From CAYLHS01 sp964496205 (GTDB taxonomy: Bacteria > Actinomycetota > Acidimicrobiia > Spongiisociales > UBA4744), in contig CAZBXV010000011.1 in the NCBI GenBank assembly GCA_964496205.1, positions 1 through 54,488 on the forward strand: DNA of 54,488 bases. The letters are read 5' to 3'. Of this stretch, positions 1 through 10,104 are shown in pieces (position 1 is the stretch's first letter; every line of letters starts with the position of its first letter). A program made the position numbers and the translations under genes. The notes beneath the pieces are model-generated. The model was not told the DNA's origin. It saw only the letters and a program-made list of their open reading frames with translations, and made no database searches.

Positions 1-250
1 GGTCCCCCAGGGCCCGAAGGGCGACGTTGGGGGGAAAGTACCACAGCGGCGGAAGCCGCTGGGGTAGGGGGGCGCATGGGCTTCGTTGGTCGGCACCGCC
101 TCCTCCGGCGTCGAGTATCAGCTCGACGCCACCTCCCCCCCCAACACTTGGTTCGCTCGCGAGAAGAGGAGACAGTCGCCCCCGCGGTCTTGCGGTGGTC
201 GCGTCTTGCTGGCAGCTGGCTGTTTTCGCGAGAAATCCTCTCCAATTGCC
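1..250. repeat. Hairpin-rich non-coding region upstream of the TetR gene
   Basis: No convincing gene is seen before position 300. The stretch instead holds three consecutive GC-rich hairpins. Positions 3-34 pair CCCCCA with TGGGGG around an inner GCCC-GAA-GGGC stem. Positions 44-61 form a 7-bp stem (CAGCGGC/GCCGCTG) closed by a GGAA loop. Positions 107-130 form a 9-bp stem (GGCGTCGAG/CTCGACGCC) with a 6-nt loop. A very similar GCGTCGAG/CTCGACGC hairpin occurs at 25558-25576, so this may be a copy of a dispersed intergenic repeat. Confidence 0.5.
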
Positions 251-299
251 GACGCGGTCGGTTCGCGTCCGATATGGTGGTGGAAAGGGAACATGACAG

Positions 300-932
300 A
301 TGAGTCAGGTCTCAACTTTTGAGGTTCCAGAACTCCCCGTCACAGAGCGAGGGAGAGCAACTCGGCAGGCGATACTCGACGCCGCCGAGGCGACAATCGC
401 CGAATTCGGATACGAACGTGCATCCGTCGCGGAGATCACGAGACGGGCCGGCATCGCCCAAGGCACGTTCTACGTCCACTTCCCAGACAAGAAGGCGGCC
501 TTCCTCGAGTTGGTCCGTCACGTCAATCATCAGGTTCGAGAGACAGGTGCCAAGGCGATCGATGGTCTCAGCGATCGCAGTGATATGGAGCGGAAAGGAT
601 TCGGGGCGTTCTTCGATCGAGTGCTCGCCGAACCGGCCGTCTACCAGATCATCCGCCAGGCCGAGTTCGTCGATACCGAGATACAGCGATCCCACTACAA
701 GTCCCTCGCTTCACCGTACGCAGAAGGCCTTCGCCGAGCCATGGAGGAAGGGCAAGTCGCCGACGACATCGACCCCGAACTCCTTGCCTACATCCTGATG
801 GGCATTGCCGAGTTCATGGGGATGAAGATGGTGCTGTGGGAACAGAAGATCCCGGAACCTGAAGCATTCGACCAGCTCATGACGTTTGTGCTGCGAGGTA
901 TGGGAGCTCGAGGATCGAAGGAGGACACATGA
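300..932 (+). CDS. TetR/AcrR family transcriptional regulator
   Basis: This 210-residue protein has the size and layout of a TetR repressor. The N-terminal helix-turn-helix spans roughly residues 18-62 (ATRQAILDAAEATIAEFGY, then the recognition-helix region GIAQGTFYVHFPDKKAAF). The remaining helical domain should bind an effector. The ATG follows a purine-rich stretch (AAAGGGAA) about 10 bases upstream. Its stop overlaps the start of the KAS III-like gene by 4 bases (ATGA), so it is translationally linked to the downstream operon. By inference it is an autoregulating local repressor, perhaps responding to an acyl-CoA or to the imported substrate. The family call is firm; the ligand is unknown. 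Confidence 0.93.
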   Translation: MSQVSTFEVPELPVTERGRATRQAILDAAEATIAEFGYERASVAEITRRAGIAQGTFYVHFPDKKAAFLELVRHVNHQVRETGAKAIDGLSDRSDMERKGFGAFFDRVLAEPAVYQIIRQAEFVDTEIQRSHYKSLASPYAEGLRRAMEEGQVADDIDPELLAYILMGIAEFMGMKMVLWEQKIPEPEAFDQLMTFVLRGMGARGSKEDT

Positions 933-1965
933 GCGTGACGGTCGGCATCGTATCGACGGGCATGTATGTGCCCGACACGGTCATGACCGCCGAGGAAATC
1001 GCCGAGATCAGTGGGCTGCCCCTCTGGGTCGTCAAGGACAAACTCGGAATACAACAGAAGCACGTTGCCACACCCGGATTGCATCCCAACGCAATGGCAG
1101 CCAAGGCGGCACGCCAGGCGCTGGAGAAGGCAGACATGGATCCCAAAGAGATCGATGTCGTTCTTTGCACCACCGAGGAGTGGAAGGAGTACCTGCTCTG
1201 GACCGCCGGCATCGACCTCGCCGAGCAGATCGGTGCGACCAACGCATGGGGCATGGACATCCACATGAGGTGCGCGACCTCGATCGCCGGACTCAAGCTT
1301 GCGAAGGCGTTGATGGCCGAGGATCCGACCATCAACACCGTGCTGATCGGCGGCGGCTACACGATCTCCGACTTCATCGACCTGACCAATCTTCGCACGT
1401 CCTTCCTGTTCAACATCGGGGCTGGTGCGGGGGCGATGATCGTCAAGCGGGACTGGCCGGTGAACCACGTTCTCGGCACCCACCTCATGTCGGACGGATC
1501 CATGACCCGTCACGTGCTCGTACCGGCCAGCGGCACCGTGCAGTTCCCCACGGACGCAGCAGTTGCCGAGGGCCTGTTCAAGTTTGATCTCCTCGAGCCG
1601 GAGGCAATGAAAGCAAGGCTCAACGAGGTATCCATCGACAACTGGATGGCCTGTGTCGACGAAGCGCTGCGACTGTCGGGAACGAAGTCCGACGGAACGC
1701 CCTTCACCCGCGACGACGTCGACTACATGAACATGCTGTTGGTCAAGCCGTCCGCTCACAAGCAGATCGCCGATCTGCTCGGCCTCACCGACGAGCAATC
1801 CGTCTACCTGGGTTCGTACGGCCACATCGGAGAACAGGACTCGATCATCTCGATCATCGAAGGCGAACGAACCGGGCGCCTCGAGCCGGGCGACCTGATG
1901 GTCATCGTCGGCGCCGGCATCGGCTACGTCTGGGGAGCCGCCATCGTCCAGTGGGGAGCGCCGCA

Positions 1966-1969
<4 letters not shown>
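929..1969 (+). CDS. 3-oxoacyl-ACP synthase III-like (thiolase superfamily) protein
   Basis: The 346-residue length and overall pattern fit the FabH/KAS III branch of the thiolase superfamily, whose members condense acyl-CoA or acyl-ACP thioesters. The probable nucleophile is Cys115 in MRCATS. The C-terminal half carries PSAHKQI (His277) and a glycine-rich end (IVGAGIGYVWGA). The classical FabH triad is not intact in a simple reading: the Asn of the YGN motif is replaced in SYGHIGEQD (His299), and the PHQAN motif reads KPSAH. It may therefore be a specialised HMG-CoA-synthase-like or acyltransferase variant rather than a fatty acid initiation enzyme. It overlaps the TetR gene and the CoA ligase by 4 bases each, which suggests it uses acyl-CoA made by the neighbouring ligases. 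Confidence 0.8.
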
Positions 1970-3488
<1,519 letters not shown>

Positions 3489-3492
<4 letters not shown>

Positions 3493-4547
3493 GCGTTCCG
3501 GCCATCACGACAGCCAAGACGATCACCACCGGCCGGCTGACGACGAGAGTCCTCTTCCATGGGCCCGACGACGGCATCCCGGTGCTGTTCCTGCACGGGA
3601 ACCTGACATCGGCCACCTGGTGGGAGGAAACAATGGTGGCCCTGCCCCCCAGCTACCGGGGCATTGCGCCGGACCAGCGCGGCTATGGAAGTGCAGACCC
3701 GGCGGCGAAGATCGACGGCACCCGCGGCATGGATGACCTCGTCGACGACGCGATCGCCCTCCTCGACGAGCTGGGCATCGAGAAAGCACATCTCGTCGGC
3801 AACTCGCTGGGCGGGTGCGTCGTTTGGAGCCTGATCGCCCAACACCCTGACCGGTGGTTGACCGTCACTCAGGCGGACCCGGGTTCCCCATTCGGATATG
3901 CCGCAACGAAGGATGCCGAAGGAACCATCACCAACGAGGAGTACTCGGGCTCAGGTGCCGGCCTCATCAACCCAGAGGTCGTTCGGCTGATCGCGGAGAA
4001 GGATCGGTCGGCCGACAACCCATTCACGGTCCGGTCGGCGCTCCGGCAGTTGATCGTCAAGCCGCCGTTCATCCCGGCGAGAGAGGACATCTTGGTCGAG
4101 TCGATGCTCGAGGTGCACCTTGGCGAGCAGGACTATCCGGGTGACGCGGTCCCGTCGAGCATGTGGCCGGGCGTCGGTCCTGGTGTGTGGGGCTCCAACA
4201 ACGGGCTCTCCCCGAAGTACTACGCCGTTGCCGACGCTGTCGTCGCAGCGGACCCGAAACCGCCGGTTCTGTGGGTACGGGGGGAGAACGACCTGATGGT
4301 GGGTGACATGGCGATGGCGGACCCGGGCGCGCTGGGTGTCATGGGACTGATTCCCGGCTACCCAGGAACGGACGTCTACCCGCCGCAGCCGATGCTCGGC
4401 CAGATCCGGGCGATGCTGGATCGCTACGCCGGCGCCGGAGGATCGTATGCCGAGCAGGTGATCGCCGACTGCGGACATGTTCCTTTCATCGAGAAGCCGG
4501 ACGAGTTCAACGAGATGTTCCATTCGCATCTGCGGATGGACGGATAA
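3489..4547 (+). CDS. Alpha/beta hydrolase
   Basis: This 352-residue alpha/beta hydrolase-fold protein has the oxyanion-region motif LFLHGN, the nucleophile elbow GNSLGG (Ser106), a plausible acid in RGENDLMVGD and the catalytic His in CGHVPFIEKP near the C-terminus. The start is ATG 3489, overlapping the CoA-ligase stop by 4 bases. Family members cleave esters, lactones, epoxides or C-C bonds. Position between a CoA ligase and a Liv-type transporter suggests it processes an imported ester or ring-cleavage product, but this is inference. The mid-region (about residues 210-260) is longer than in minimal hydrolases and probably forms the cap domain. Confidence 0.85.
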
Positions 4548-4579
4548 AGGGGAAGACAGTGAGGAAACGGAGGAGAGAT

Positions 4580-5980
4580 ATGCGTAAGTACACGTGGGTG
4601 GCGCTGTTTGTGGTGTTTGCCCTGGTGTTCGCAGCTTGTGGCTCGGGCACCTCGACGACAACTCAGCCCACCGCGACGACCGAGGCGACAACAACAACGG
4701 CAGCGATGGAGACCACCACCACTGCGGCGATGGAGACCACTACTACCGAGGCGATGGCAGGCGTCAGCTGTGAAGAGCCGATCGTGGTCGGAGTCATCAC
4801 CGATGTCACAGGGCCCCTTGCCATCTACGGAGCGCACATGATGCGCGGCGTCCCAGTGGGGTTTGCGTACGGCACCGGCTCCGAGGTGACGAGCGCTGCC
4901 GACACCATGAAGCAGACATACATGCTGGACAACTGTGAGATCGACGTGATCTACAAGGACGACCAGACCGATCCGGAGCTCAGTGCCACGGCTGCCCGTG
5001 AGCTGATCGAGGTCGACGGCGCCAAGATCCTGATCGGCACGGTGTCATCGGGTGTCACGGCGACCCTGCAGAGCCTGGCCGCCGAGAACGACGTCATCCT
5101 GATTGCGGCACCGGCCGCAGCAACGGACATCACGGGCAAGGACTTCGATCCCAACACGTTCCGTGCCAGCCGAAGCAACTACCAGGACGCGATCGCCCTG
5201 TGCGACCAGTTCGTCAACAACGACGGGTACAAGACATTCGTGCAGATCGCACCCGACTACTCGTTCGGGTATGGCGGCGCACAGGCGTACAAGGATGCGT
5301 GCACCTACTTCGGTGGCGAGTTCATCCACGATGACATCTTCGCCCCGGCAGACACGACGGACTTCACGTCGTATCTCCAGCCGATTGCACACAGCGGCGC
5401 GGACGCGTTCCTCGTGACCTGGGCCGGCGGCGGATTCGTTCCGCTGTACCAGGCGGCGATCGACCTGGGCGTCATCGATGACAAAACGGTCATGGGTTCG
5501 CCCTTCATCGACAACATCCTGATGCCGACGTTCTTCGCGAACGCCATCGGCACGACGTCGGTGATCCTGTACACGTACACGGCGCCGAACAACGCCGCGA
5601 ACGACTTCCTCGTCGCTCAGGACGAGGCGGTGTTCGGAACTCCGCCCGACTTGTTCGATGCGGATGGCATGAACGCAGCACTGATGGTGATCGCTGCCCT
5701 GAAGGCCACCGGCGGTGACGCGTCGGCAGACGCGTTGAAGGCGGCCATGGAGGGCATGTCCTTCGACGGTCCGAAGGGGACGATCGACGTCCGTGCCGAG
5801 GATCATGTCGCGGTCCAGGACATGTACGTGGTGAAGCTCGTCAATCTGGACGATCCCGAATTCAAGTACTACGAGAACGTCGCGACGGTGCGGCCGGATC
5901 CTCCGTGCCTGCTCGAAGGCCAGTACGTGACTCGATGTGGGGATCTTCCCGTTGGCTCGCTCTCCGGCGGGGATTTCTGA
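4580..5980 (+). CDS. Branched-chain amino acid-type ABC transporter substrate-binding lipoprotein
   Basis: The protein begins with a lipoprotein signal peptide (charged MRKY, hydrophobic core, lipobox LVFAAC with Cys20). A Thr/Ala/Met-rich linker with tandem AMETTTT repeats follows, then a Peripla_BP_6 (LivJ-like) domain beginning EEPIVVGVITDVTGPLAIYG. It should be anchored to the outer face of the membrane and deliver ligand to the permeases encoded downstream. ATG 4580 is preferred because GGAGGAGAG lies just upstream; an in-frame GTG exists at 4559. LivJ-type binding proteins recognise amino acids but also amides, urea and aromatic acids, so the ligand is open. The surrounding CoA ligases favour an organic acid. 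Confidence 0.9.
   Translation: MRKYTWVALFVVFALVFAACGSGTSTTTQPTATTEATTTTAAMETTTTAAMETTTTEAMAGVSCEEPIVVGVITDVTGPLAIYGAHMMRGVPVGFAYGTGSEVTSAADTMKQTYMLDNCEIDVIYKDDQTDPELSATAARELIEVDGAKILIGTVSSGVTATLQSLAAENDVILIAAPAAATDITGKDFDPNTFRASRSNYQDAIALCDQFVNNDGYKTFVQIAPDYSFGYGGAQAYKDACTYFGGEFIHDDIFAPADTTDFTSYLQPIAHSGADAFLVTWAGGGFVPLYQAAIDLGVIDDKTVMGSPFIDNILMPTFFANAIGTTSVILYTYTAPNNAANDFLVAQDEAVFGTPPDLFDADGMNAALMVIAALKATGGDASADALKAAMEGMSFDGPKGTIDVRAEDHVAVQDMYVVKLVNLDDPEFKYYENVATVRPDPPCLLEGQYVTRCGDLPVGSLSGGDF
4703..4750 (+). repeat. Tandem 24-bp repeat in the lipoprotein linker
   Basis: Two 24-bp units (4703-4726 and 4727-4750) encode AMETTTTA and AMETTTTE in the linker between the lipid anchor and the binding domain. 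A truncated third unit starts at 4751. The second unit differs mostly at synonymous positions, so the repeat is not brand new. Confidence 0.85.
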
Positions 5981-5993
5981 TTCAATCCGACTT

Positions 5994-6019
5994 CCGGGGG
6001 CGGCGTGAGCCGCCCCCGG
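5994..6019 (+). terminator. Perfect 11-bp intergenic hairpin between binding-protein and ATPase genes
   Basis: CCGGGGGCGGC (5994-6004) pairs perfectly with GCCGCCCCCGG (6009-6019) around a GTGA loop. There is no U-run, so it is unlikely to be a strong intrinsic terminator. Hairpins at this place in ABC transporter operons commonly stabilise the upstream binding-protein transcript and lower downstream expression. That role is inferred here. Confidence 0.7.
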
Positions 6020-6027
6020 ACTACCTT

Positions 6028-6813
6028 GTGAGTACAAACGTGGACGCCATCCTCGAAACACAAGACTTGAGAAGGCGATTCGGCGCACTCGTCGCCGTCG
6101 ATGGAGTGTCGATGCAGGTGGGGGCCGGGGCGCTGCACTCGATCATCGGGCCGAACGGTGCCGGCAAGACAACCCTGTTCAACCTGATCAGTGGGACGCT
6201 CCGGCCGACGTCGGGGCGGGTCTTCTACAGAGGTGAGGACATCACGCACCTGCCGATGCACCGAACCATTCATCGCGGTATCGGCCGGTCCTTTCAGATC
6301 ACAAACATCTTTCCGAGCTTGTCCGTGCTCGAGAACGTCCGGCTTGCCTGCCAGGCGATGGGACACGACAGCTTCAGGATGCTGCGATCCCACGCGAAAT
6401 TCGGGCCGTATATGACGCGCGCCTACGAGGTCCTTGACATAGTCGGCCTCGGTGAACGCGCACTCCAGCCTGCAGGACTGTTGCCACACGGTGATCAACG
6501 GAAACTCGAGCTCGGGATGATCCTTGCACCCAATCCCGATGTGCTGATGTTGGATGAACCGACGGCCGGCATGGCGGCCGAACAGGTACCAGAACTGATG
6601 TTGCTCATTCAGTCCATTCGCTCGGACGGTGGGAAGACGATCGTCCTGGTCGAACACAACATGAACGTGGTAATGAACGTGTCGGATCGCATTACCGTGA
6701 TGCACCAAGGGCAGGTCATCGCAGAAGGCGATCCGGGTGAGATCTCCTCGAACCCCACCGTGCAGTCGGCCTACCTGGGCGACCTGTACTCGGACAGAGA
6801 GGGCCCCTCGTGA
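6028..6813 (+). CDS. ABC transporter ATP-binding protein, LivG type
   Basis: This 261-residue ATPase has Walker A GPNGAGKTT (residues 41-49), the LivG-type signature LPHGDQRKLELG and Walker B VLMLDEPTAG. It would energise import together with the LivF-type ATPase and the two permeases. GTG 6028 is chosen because the family alignment begins at about DAILETQDLRRRFG and longer in-frame extensions run back into the preceding gene. It sits 47 bases after the binding-protein gene, separated by a strong hairpin, and overlaps the next ATPase gene by 4 bases. Confidence 0.93.
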   Translation: MSTNVDAILETQDLRRRFGALVAVDGVSMQVGAGALHSIIGPNGAGKTTLFNLISGTLRPTSGRVFYRGEDITHLPMHRTIHRGIGRSFQITNIFPSLSVLENVRLACQAMGHDSFRMLRSHAKFGPYMTRAYEVLDIVGLGERALQPAGLLPHGDQRKLELGMILAPNPDVLMLDEPTAGMAAEQVPELMLLIQSIRSDGGKTIVLVEHNMNVVMNVSDRITVMHQGQVIAEGDPGEISSNPTVQSAYLGDLYSDREGPS

Positions 6814-7511
6814 GTTTCCTCGATGTCGACAACGTGCACACCATGATCGGGCACTACCACATCCTCGAAGGGGTCTCGGTGACGGTCGACGACGGATCCA
6901 TCGTCGCGCTCCTCGGGCGCAATGGGGCCGGCAAGACCACCACCCTCAAGACGATTCTCGGAATCCACCCGGCATCATCGGGGTCGATCGTGTTCGACGG
7001 GACAGATATCACAGGCTACGCCACGTTTGACATCGCCGCGAAAGGGATCGGCTACGTGCCGGAGGAGCGCATCATCTTCCACGATCTGACCGTGGAAGAG
7101 AACCTCCGTATCGCCGAGCGTACGAAGGGAGACCTCGAATCGAAAGAGGAACTCCTGTTTGGTCTCTTTCCCGACCTCAAGCGTTTCATCAAACTGCCGG
7201 GTACCAGCCTCTCCGGTGGCCAGCAGCAGATGCTCGCCGTGGCACGCGCGCTCGTGCCGGACAACCGGCTGCTCCTGATCGACGAACCGAGTGAAGGCCT
7301 CGCACCAGTGCTGATCGAACAGATGATGGAGGCGATCAGGAAGCTGTCATCTCACACGACGGTCGTACTCGTCGAGCAGAACTTCATCGTCGCCAGCCGT
7401 CTTGCCGAACGCTACGTCATCATCGAGGAGGGGCAGTCCGTCAAAGAAGGAGAGATGGTCGATCTCGCCAACGACGAAGAGACTATTCGACGATACCTGG
7501 GGGCGGCATGA
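6810..7511 (+). CDS. ABC transporter ATP-binding protein, LivF type
   Basis: The 233-residue length is typical of LivF. Walker A is GRNGAGKTT (residues 36-44), the signature is LSGGQQQ, and Walker B is LLLIDEPSEGL. GTG 6810 overlaps the LivG-type stop by 4 bases and the stop overlaps the permease start by 4 bases, so this is one translationally coupled block. With the LivG-type subunit it forms the heterodimeric motor of the importer. Confidence 0.94.
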   Translation: MSFLDVDNVHTMIGHYHILEGVSVTVDDGSIVALLGRNGAGKTTTLKTILGIHPASSGSIVFDGTDITGYATFDIAAKGIGYVPEERIIFHDLTVEENLRIAERTKGDLESKEELLFGLFPDLKRFIKLPGTSLSGGQQQMLAVARALVPDNRLLLIDEPSEGLAPVLIEQMMEAIRKLSSHTTVVLVEQNFIVASRLAERYVIIEEGQSVKEGEMVDLANDEETIRRYLGAA

Positions 7512-9061
7512 GCACCCGGACCGGCACTGTTTCCGACTGGCTGCGTCAGAACCGCACCAGGGCCGCGTTCCTGGCTGTCCTGATCATCTTTTTCGCCGCC
7601 GCGCTCGGCGGTATCAGACGTCAGGATCTCCTGCTCACCATCATGCAGGGGCTCTCCGTCGGTGCCATCACATTCCTCGTCGCTTCGGGTCTCTCCCTGA
7701 TATTTGGACTGATGGACGTGCTCAACTTGGCGCACGGCGAGTTGTTCATGCTCGGCGCATACGTCGGGTGGACCGTGTACACACGATTCGACACCGTGGT
7801 CGACATCTTCGTTCCGCTGCTCGTTCTGGCAGCACCATTCGTACTGATGCCTCTCTGGCGCAGCATCGCGGACCGGATCAGACGTCGCAGACTGAGCGGT
7901 TCGATCGCGCTCATCCTCGGCCTCGTAGCCACAATTGTCTCGTTCACCAAGTTCCCGCTGGTCATCTGGAACGCGACCGGGTTCGCGAACACACCCGCCG
8001 CGCTCTCCGCCCAGGTGGGAACCGGCCTGCTGAAGCCGTTCCCGGCTGAACCGTTCCGGTGGCCGGCACTGGTTGCTTTCGTGGTGATGGCAGTCGCCGG
8101 GAGTTTGCTGGCGCTCTCTTCGGCTCTCCTCTCGAACAGGCAGGGGGTCTCGAGACGCCTGAGCCCGTCGCGCTACGCGTCGGCCGGGGTCCTGATTGTG
8201 GTGGCCGTCGTGCTCTCGGTGTTCAAGACGCCGATCAACGACTGGGTGTTTGGTCTGTCGACAAGCTGGCGGTTCCTGATAGCAATCATCATCTCGGTGG
8301 CCGTCGGCGCGCTACTCGGCGCGGCAATCGAGGTCGTCCTCATCAGACCCCTGTACTCCCGTCCGATCTATCAGCTCATGCTGACGCTGGGGCTCGGGTT
8401 CATTCTCGTCGAACTCGTTGGCGACATCTGGGGCAAGCCCCAGTTCACGATGGCGAGACCGGCTCTGTTTGCCGGCACCGGGCCAGGCTGCCCGGGACGG
8501 GGGTTTGGTGGCTTCTTCAGCGGCTGCTCCACCGTCGAGATATTCGGCGGCACGCTCCGTGTCTACAACGAGGGGTTCGTCGTCCTCGTCGGCATCATCG
8601 TCTTGGTGGCCGTGTCGCTGCTCCTCAAACGTACGCGCATCGGGATGATCATCCGCGCGGGTGTGCAGGACCCCAGCATGGTTCAGGCGCTCGGTGTGAA
8701 CGTGCGGCGAGTGTTCACGTTGGTGTTTGCACTGGGCACGGGCCTGGCGGCACTGGGTGGCGTCCTGGCGGCGCCATCGATCGGTCTCGACACGGGCATG
8801 GGGGCGGTGTTCCTCCTCGGAGCGATCGTTGCGCTGGCGGTCGGCGGACTGACGAGCTTCTCAGGCGCCGCAGCAGGAGCGCTGCTCGTCGGTCTCCTTC
8901 AGCAGATCATCATCCGTTTCGGTCAGAGCGGCATCGCCCTTCCGTTCATGTCGGAGCCTTTCAAACCGACTCCTACTCTGATCCCGGCAGCAGCGATCCT
9001 GCTCATGATCGTCGTGCTGCTGGTACTCCCGAACGGGCTTTTCGGAAGGAGTGAACAGTGA
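7508..9061 (+). CDS. Branched-chain amino acid-type ABC transporter permease, LivH type
   Basis: This multi-spanning membrane protein has the LivH-type opening QGLSVGAITFLVASGLSLIF, followed by NLAHGELFMLGAY and, near the end, VGGLTSFSGAAAGALLVGLL. At 517 residues it is much longer than a usual LivH (about 290-310). The extra length lies in the middle (roughly residues 100-250), with additional hydrophobic segments and a basic loop between the conserved halves. The long form could be a lineage feature or reflect an unusual substrate. ATG 7508 overlaps the LivF-type stop. Confidence 0.9.
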   Translation: MSTRTGTVSDWLRQNRTRAAFLAVLIIFFAAALGGIRRQDLLLTIMQGLSVGAITFLVASGLSLIFGLMDVLNLAHGELFMLGAYVGWTVYTRFDTVVDIFVPLLVLAAPFVLMPLWRSIADRIRRRRLSGSIALILGLVATIVSFTKFPLVIWNATGFANTPAALSAQVGTGLLKPFPAEPFRWPALVAFVVMAVAGSLLALSSALLSNRQGVSRRLSPSRYASAGVLIVVAVVLSVFKTPINDWVFGLSTSWRFLIAIIISVAVGALLGAAIEVVLIRPLYSRPIYQLMLTLGLGFILVELVGDIWGKPQFTMARPALFAGTGPGCPGRGFGGFFSGCSTVEIFGGTLRVYNEGFVVLVGIIVLVAVSLLLKRTRIGMIIRAGVQDPSMVQALGVNVRRVFTLVFALGTGLAALGGVLAAPSIGLDTGMGAVFLLGAIVALAVGGLTSFSGAAAGALLVGLLQQIIIRFGQSGIALPFMSEPFKPTPTLIPAAAILLMIVVLLVLPNGLFGRSEQ

Positions 9062-10104
9062 CGGCGTGGTTGCGCCGACGCTGGATGCTCCTGGCCGTGA
9101 CGGCGCTTGCCGTCGTCTTCCCGTTCACCATCTCGGTGCTCATCGATGGGCAGGGCCTCGGAGCGGTTCTCACCAACGAGAAGGGCAGTGCGCTGTTCCT
9201 CCAAGGCCTTGTCATCGAGATCATCATCCTTGCCCTCTACGCCATCAGCTACGACCTCATCTTGGGGATCACCGGCCTTCTGTCGTTCGGACATGCGATG
9301 TTCTTCGCGGTCGGTGCCTACACGTTCGGGATCGTCATCAAGTCGTTCGGTTTCGGCCTCGTGGGGGCGATCATCGCTGTCGTGATCGCTGCGATCCTTC
9401 AAGCATTGCTGTTCGCGGTCATCGTGCCGCGTGTGAAGGGGATTGCCTACGGCCTTGTGACGCTCGGGATCTCTTCGATGTTCTGGATCGTGATTCAGTC
9501 GACCGACCTTCAGAGGTACGCGGGCGCCGAGATCGGCCTCCAGGGTGTCAAGGCGCCGGCCTGGTGGCTGGACACGACGTCCCACCGCTTCGTGTTCTAC
9601 CTCGTGGCCCTGGCAACACTCGTGGTCGTCTATCTGGTGTACACACGTCTGGTCGACGCGCCATTGGGCAGGGTGCTCGTCGCTGTCAGGGAGAACGAAG
9701 AGCGAGCCGAGATGCTCGGCTACCGCACCTTCTGGTTCAAGCTCGTTGCGCTGGTGGTGGCATCACTGACCGCAGCGTTCGCCGGTGTGCTCCATGCACT
9801 TCACCAGTCGATCATCACACCGAACATCGCCGGCCTCGGGTTCACGGTCACCGCCCTGCTCATCATCCTGATAGGTGGAATCGGCACGCTCAGTGGTGCG
9901 ATCATCGGCGCCGCCATCTACAAGCTGCTCCAGTACTACCTGAACAAGTGGTTCCCAGGTGTCTCCGACTTGCTGATCGGAATCGCCTACATCGCAGTGG
10001 TGCTCTATCTGCCCTATGGAATCGTTGGAACCTGGAGAGCGAAGGCCCTTGACATGAGGCGGGGTCGCCGGCGGCTCCTCGCGCTCGTCAAACGGGACAC
10101 CTAG
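9058..10104 (+). CDS. Branched-chain amino acid-type ABC transporter permease, LivM type
   Basis: This 348-residue membrane protein has LivM features: an N-terminal hydrophobic segment, AISYDLILGITGLLSFGHAM, the conserved VRENEERAEMLGY loop that contacts the ATPase, and IGGIGTLSGAIIGAAIY near the C-terminus. It starts with GTG overlapping the LivH-type stop by 4 bases. It completes the set of one binding protein, two permeases and two ATPases. Confidence 0.93.
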   Translation: MTAWLRRRWMLLAVTALAVVFPFTISVLIDGQGLGAVLTNEKGSALFLQGLVIEIIILALYAISYDLILGITGLLSFGHAMFFAVGAYTFGIVIKSFGFGLVGAIIAVVIAAILQALLFAVIVPRVKGIAYGLVTLGISSMFWIVIQSTDLQRYAGAEIGLQGVKAPAWWLDTTSHRFVFYLVALATLVVVYLVYTRLVDAPLGRVLVAVRENEERAEMLGYRTFWFKLVALVVASLTAAFAGVLHALHQSIITPNIAGLGFTVTALLIILIGGIGTLSGAIIGAAIYKLLQYYLNKWFPGVSDLLIGIAYIAVVLYLPYGIVGTWRAKALDMRRGRRRLLALVKRDT

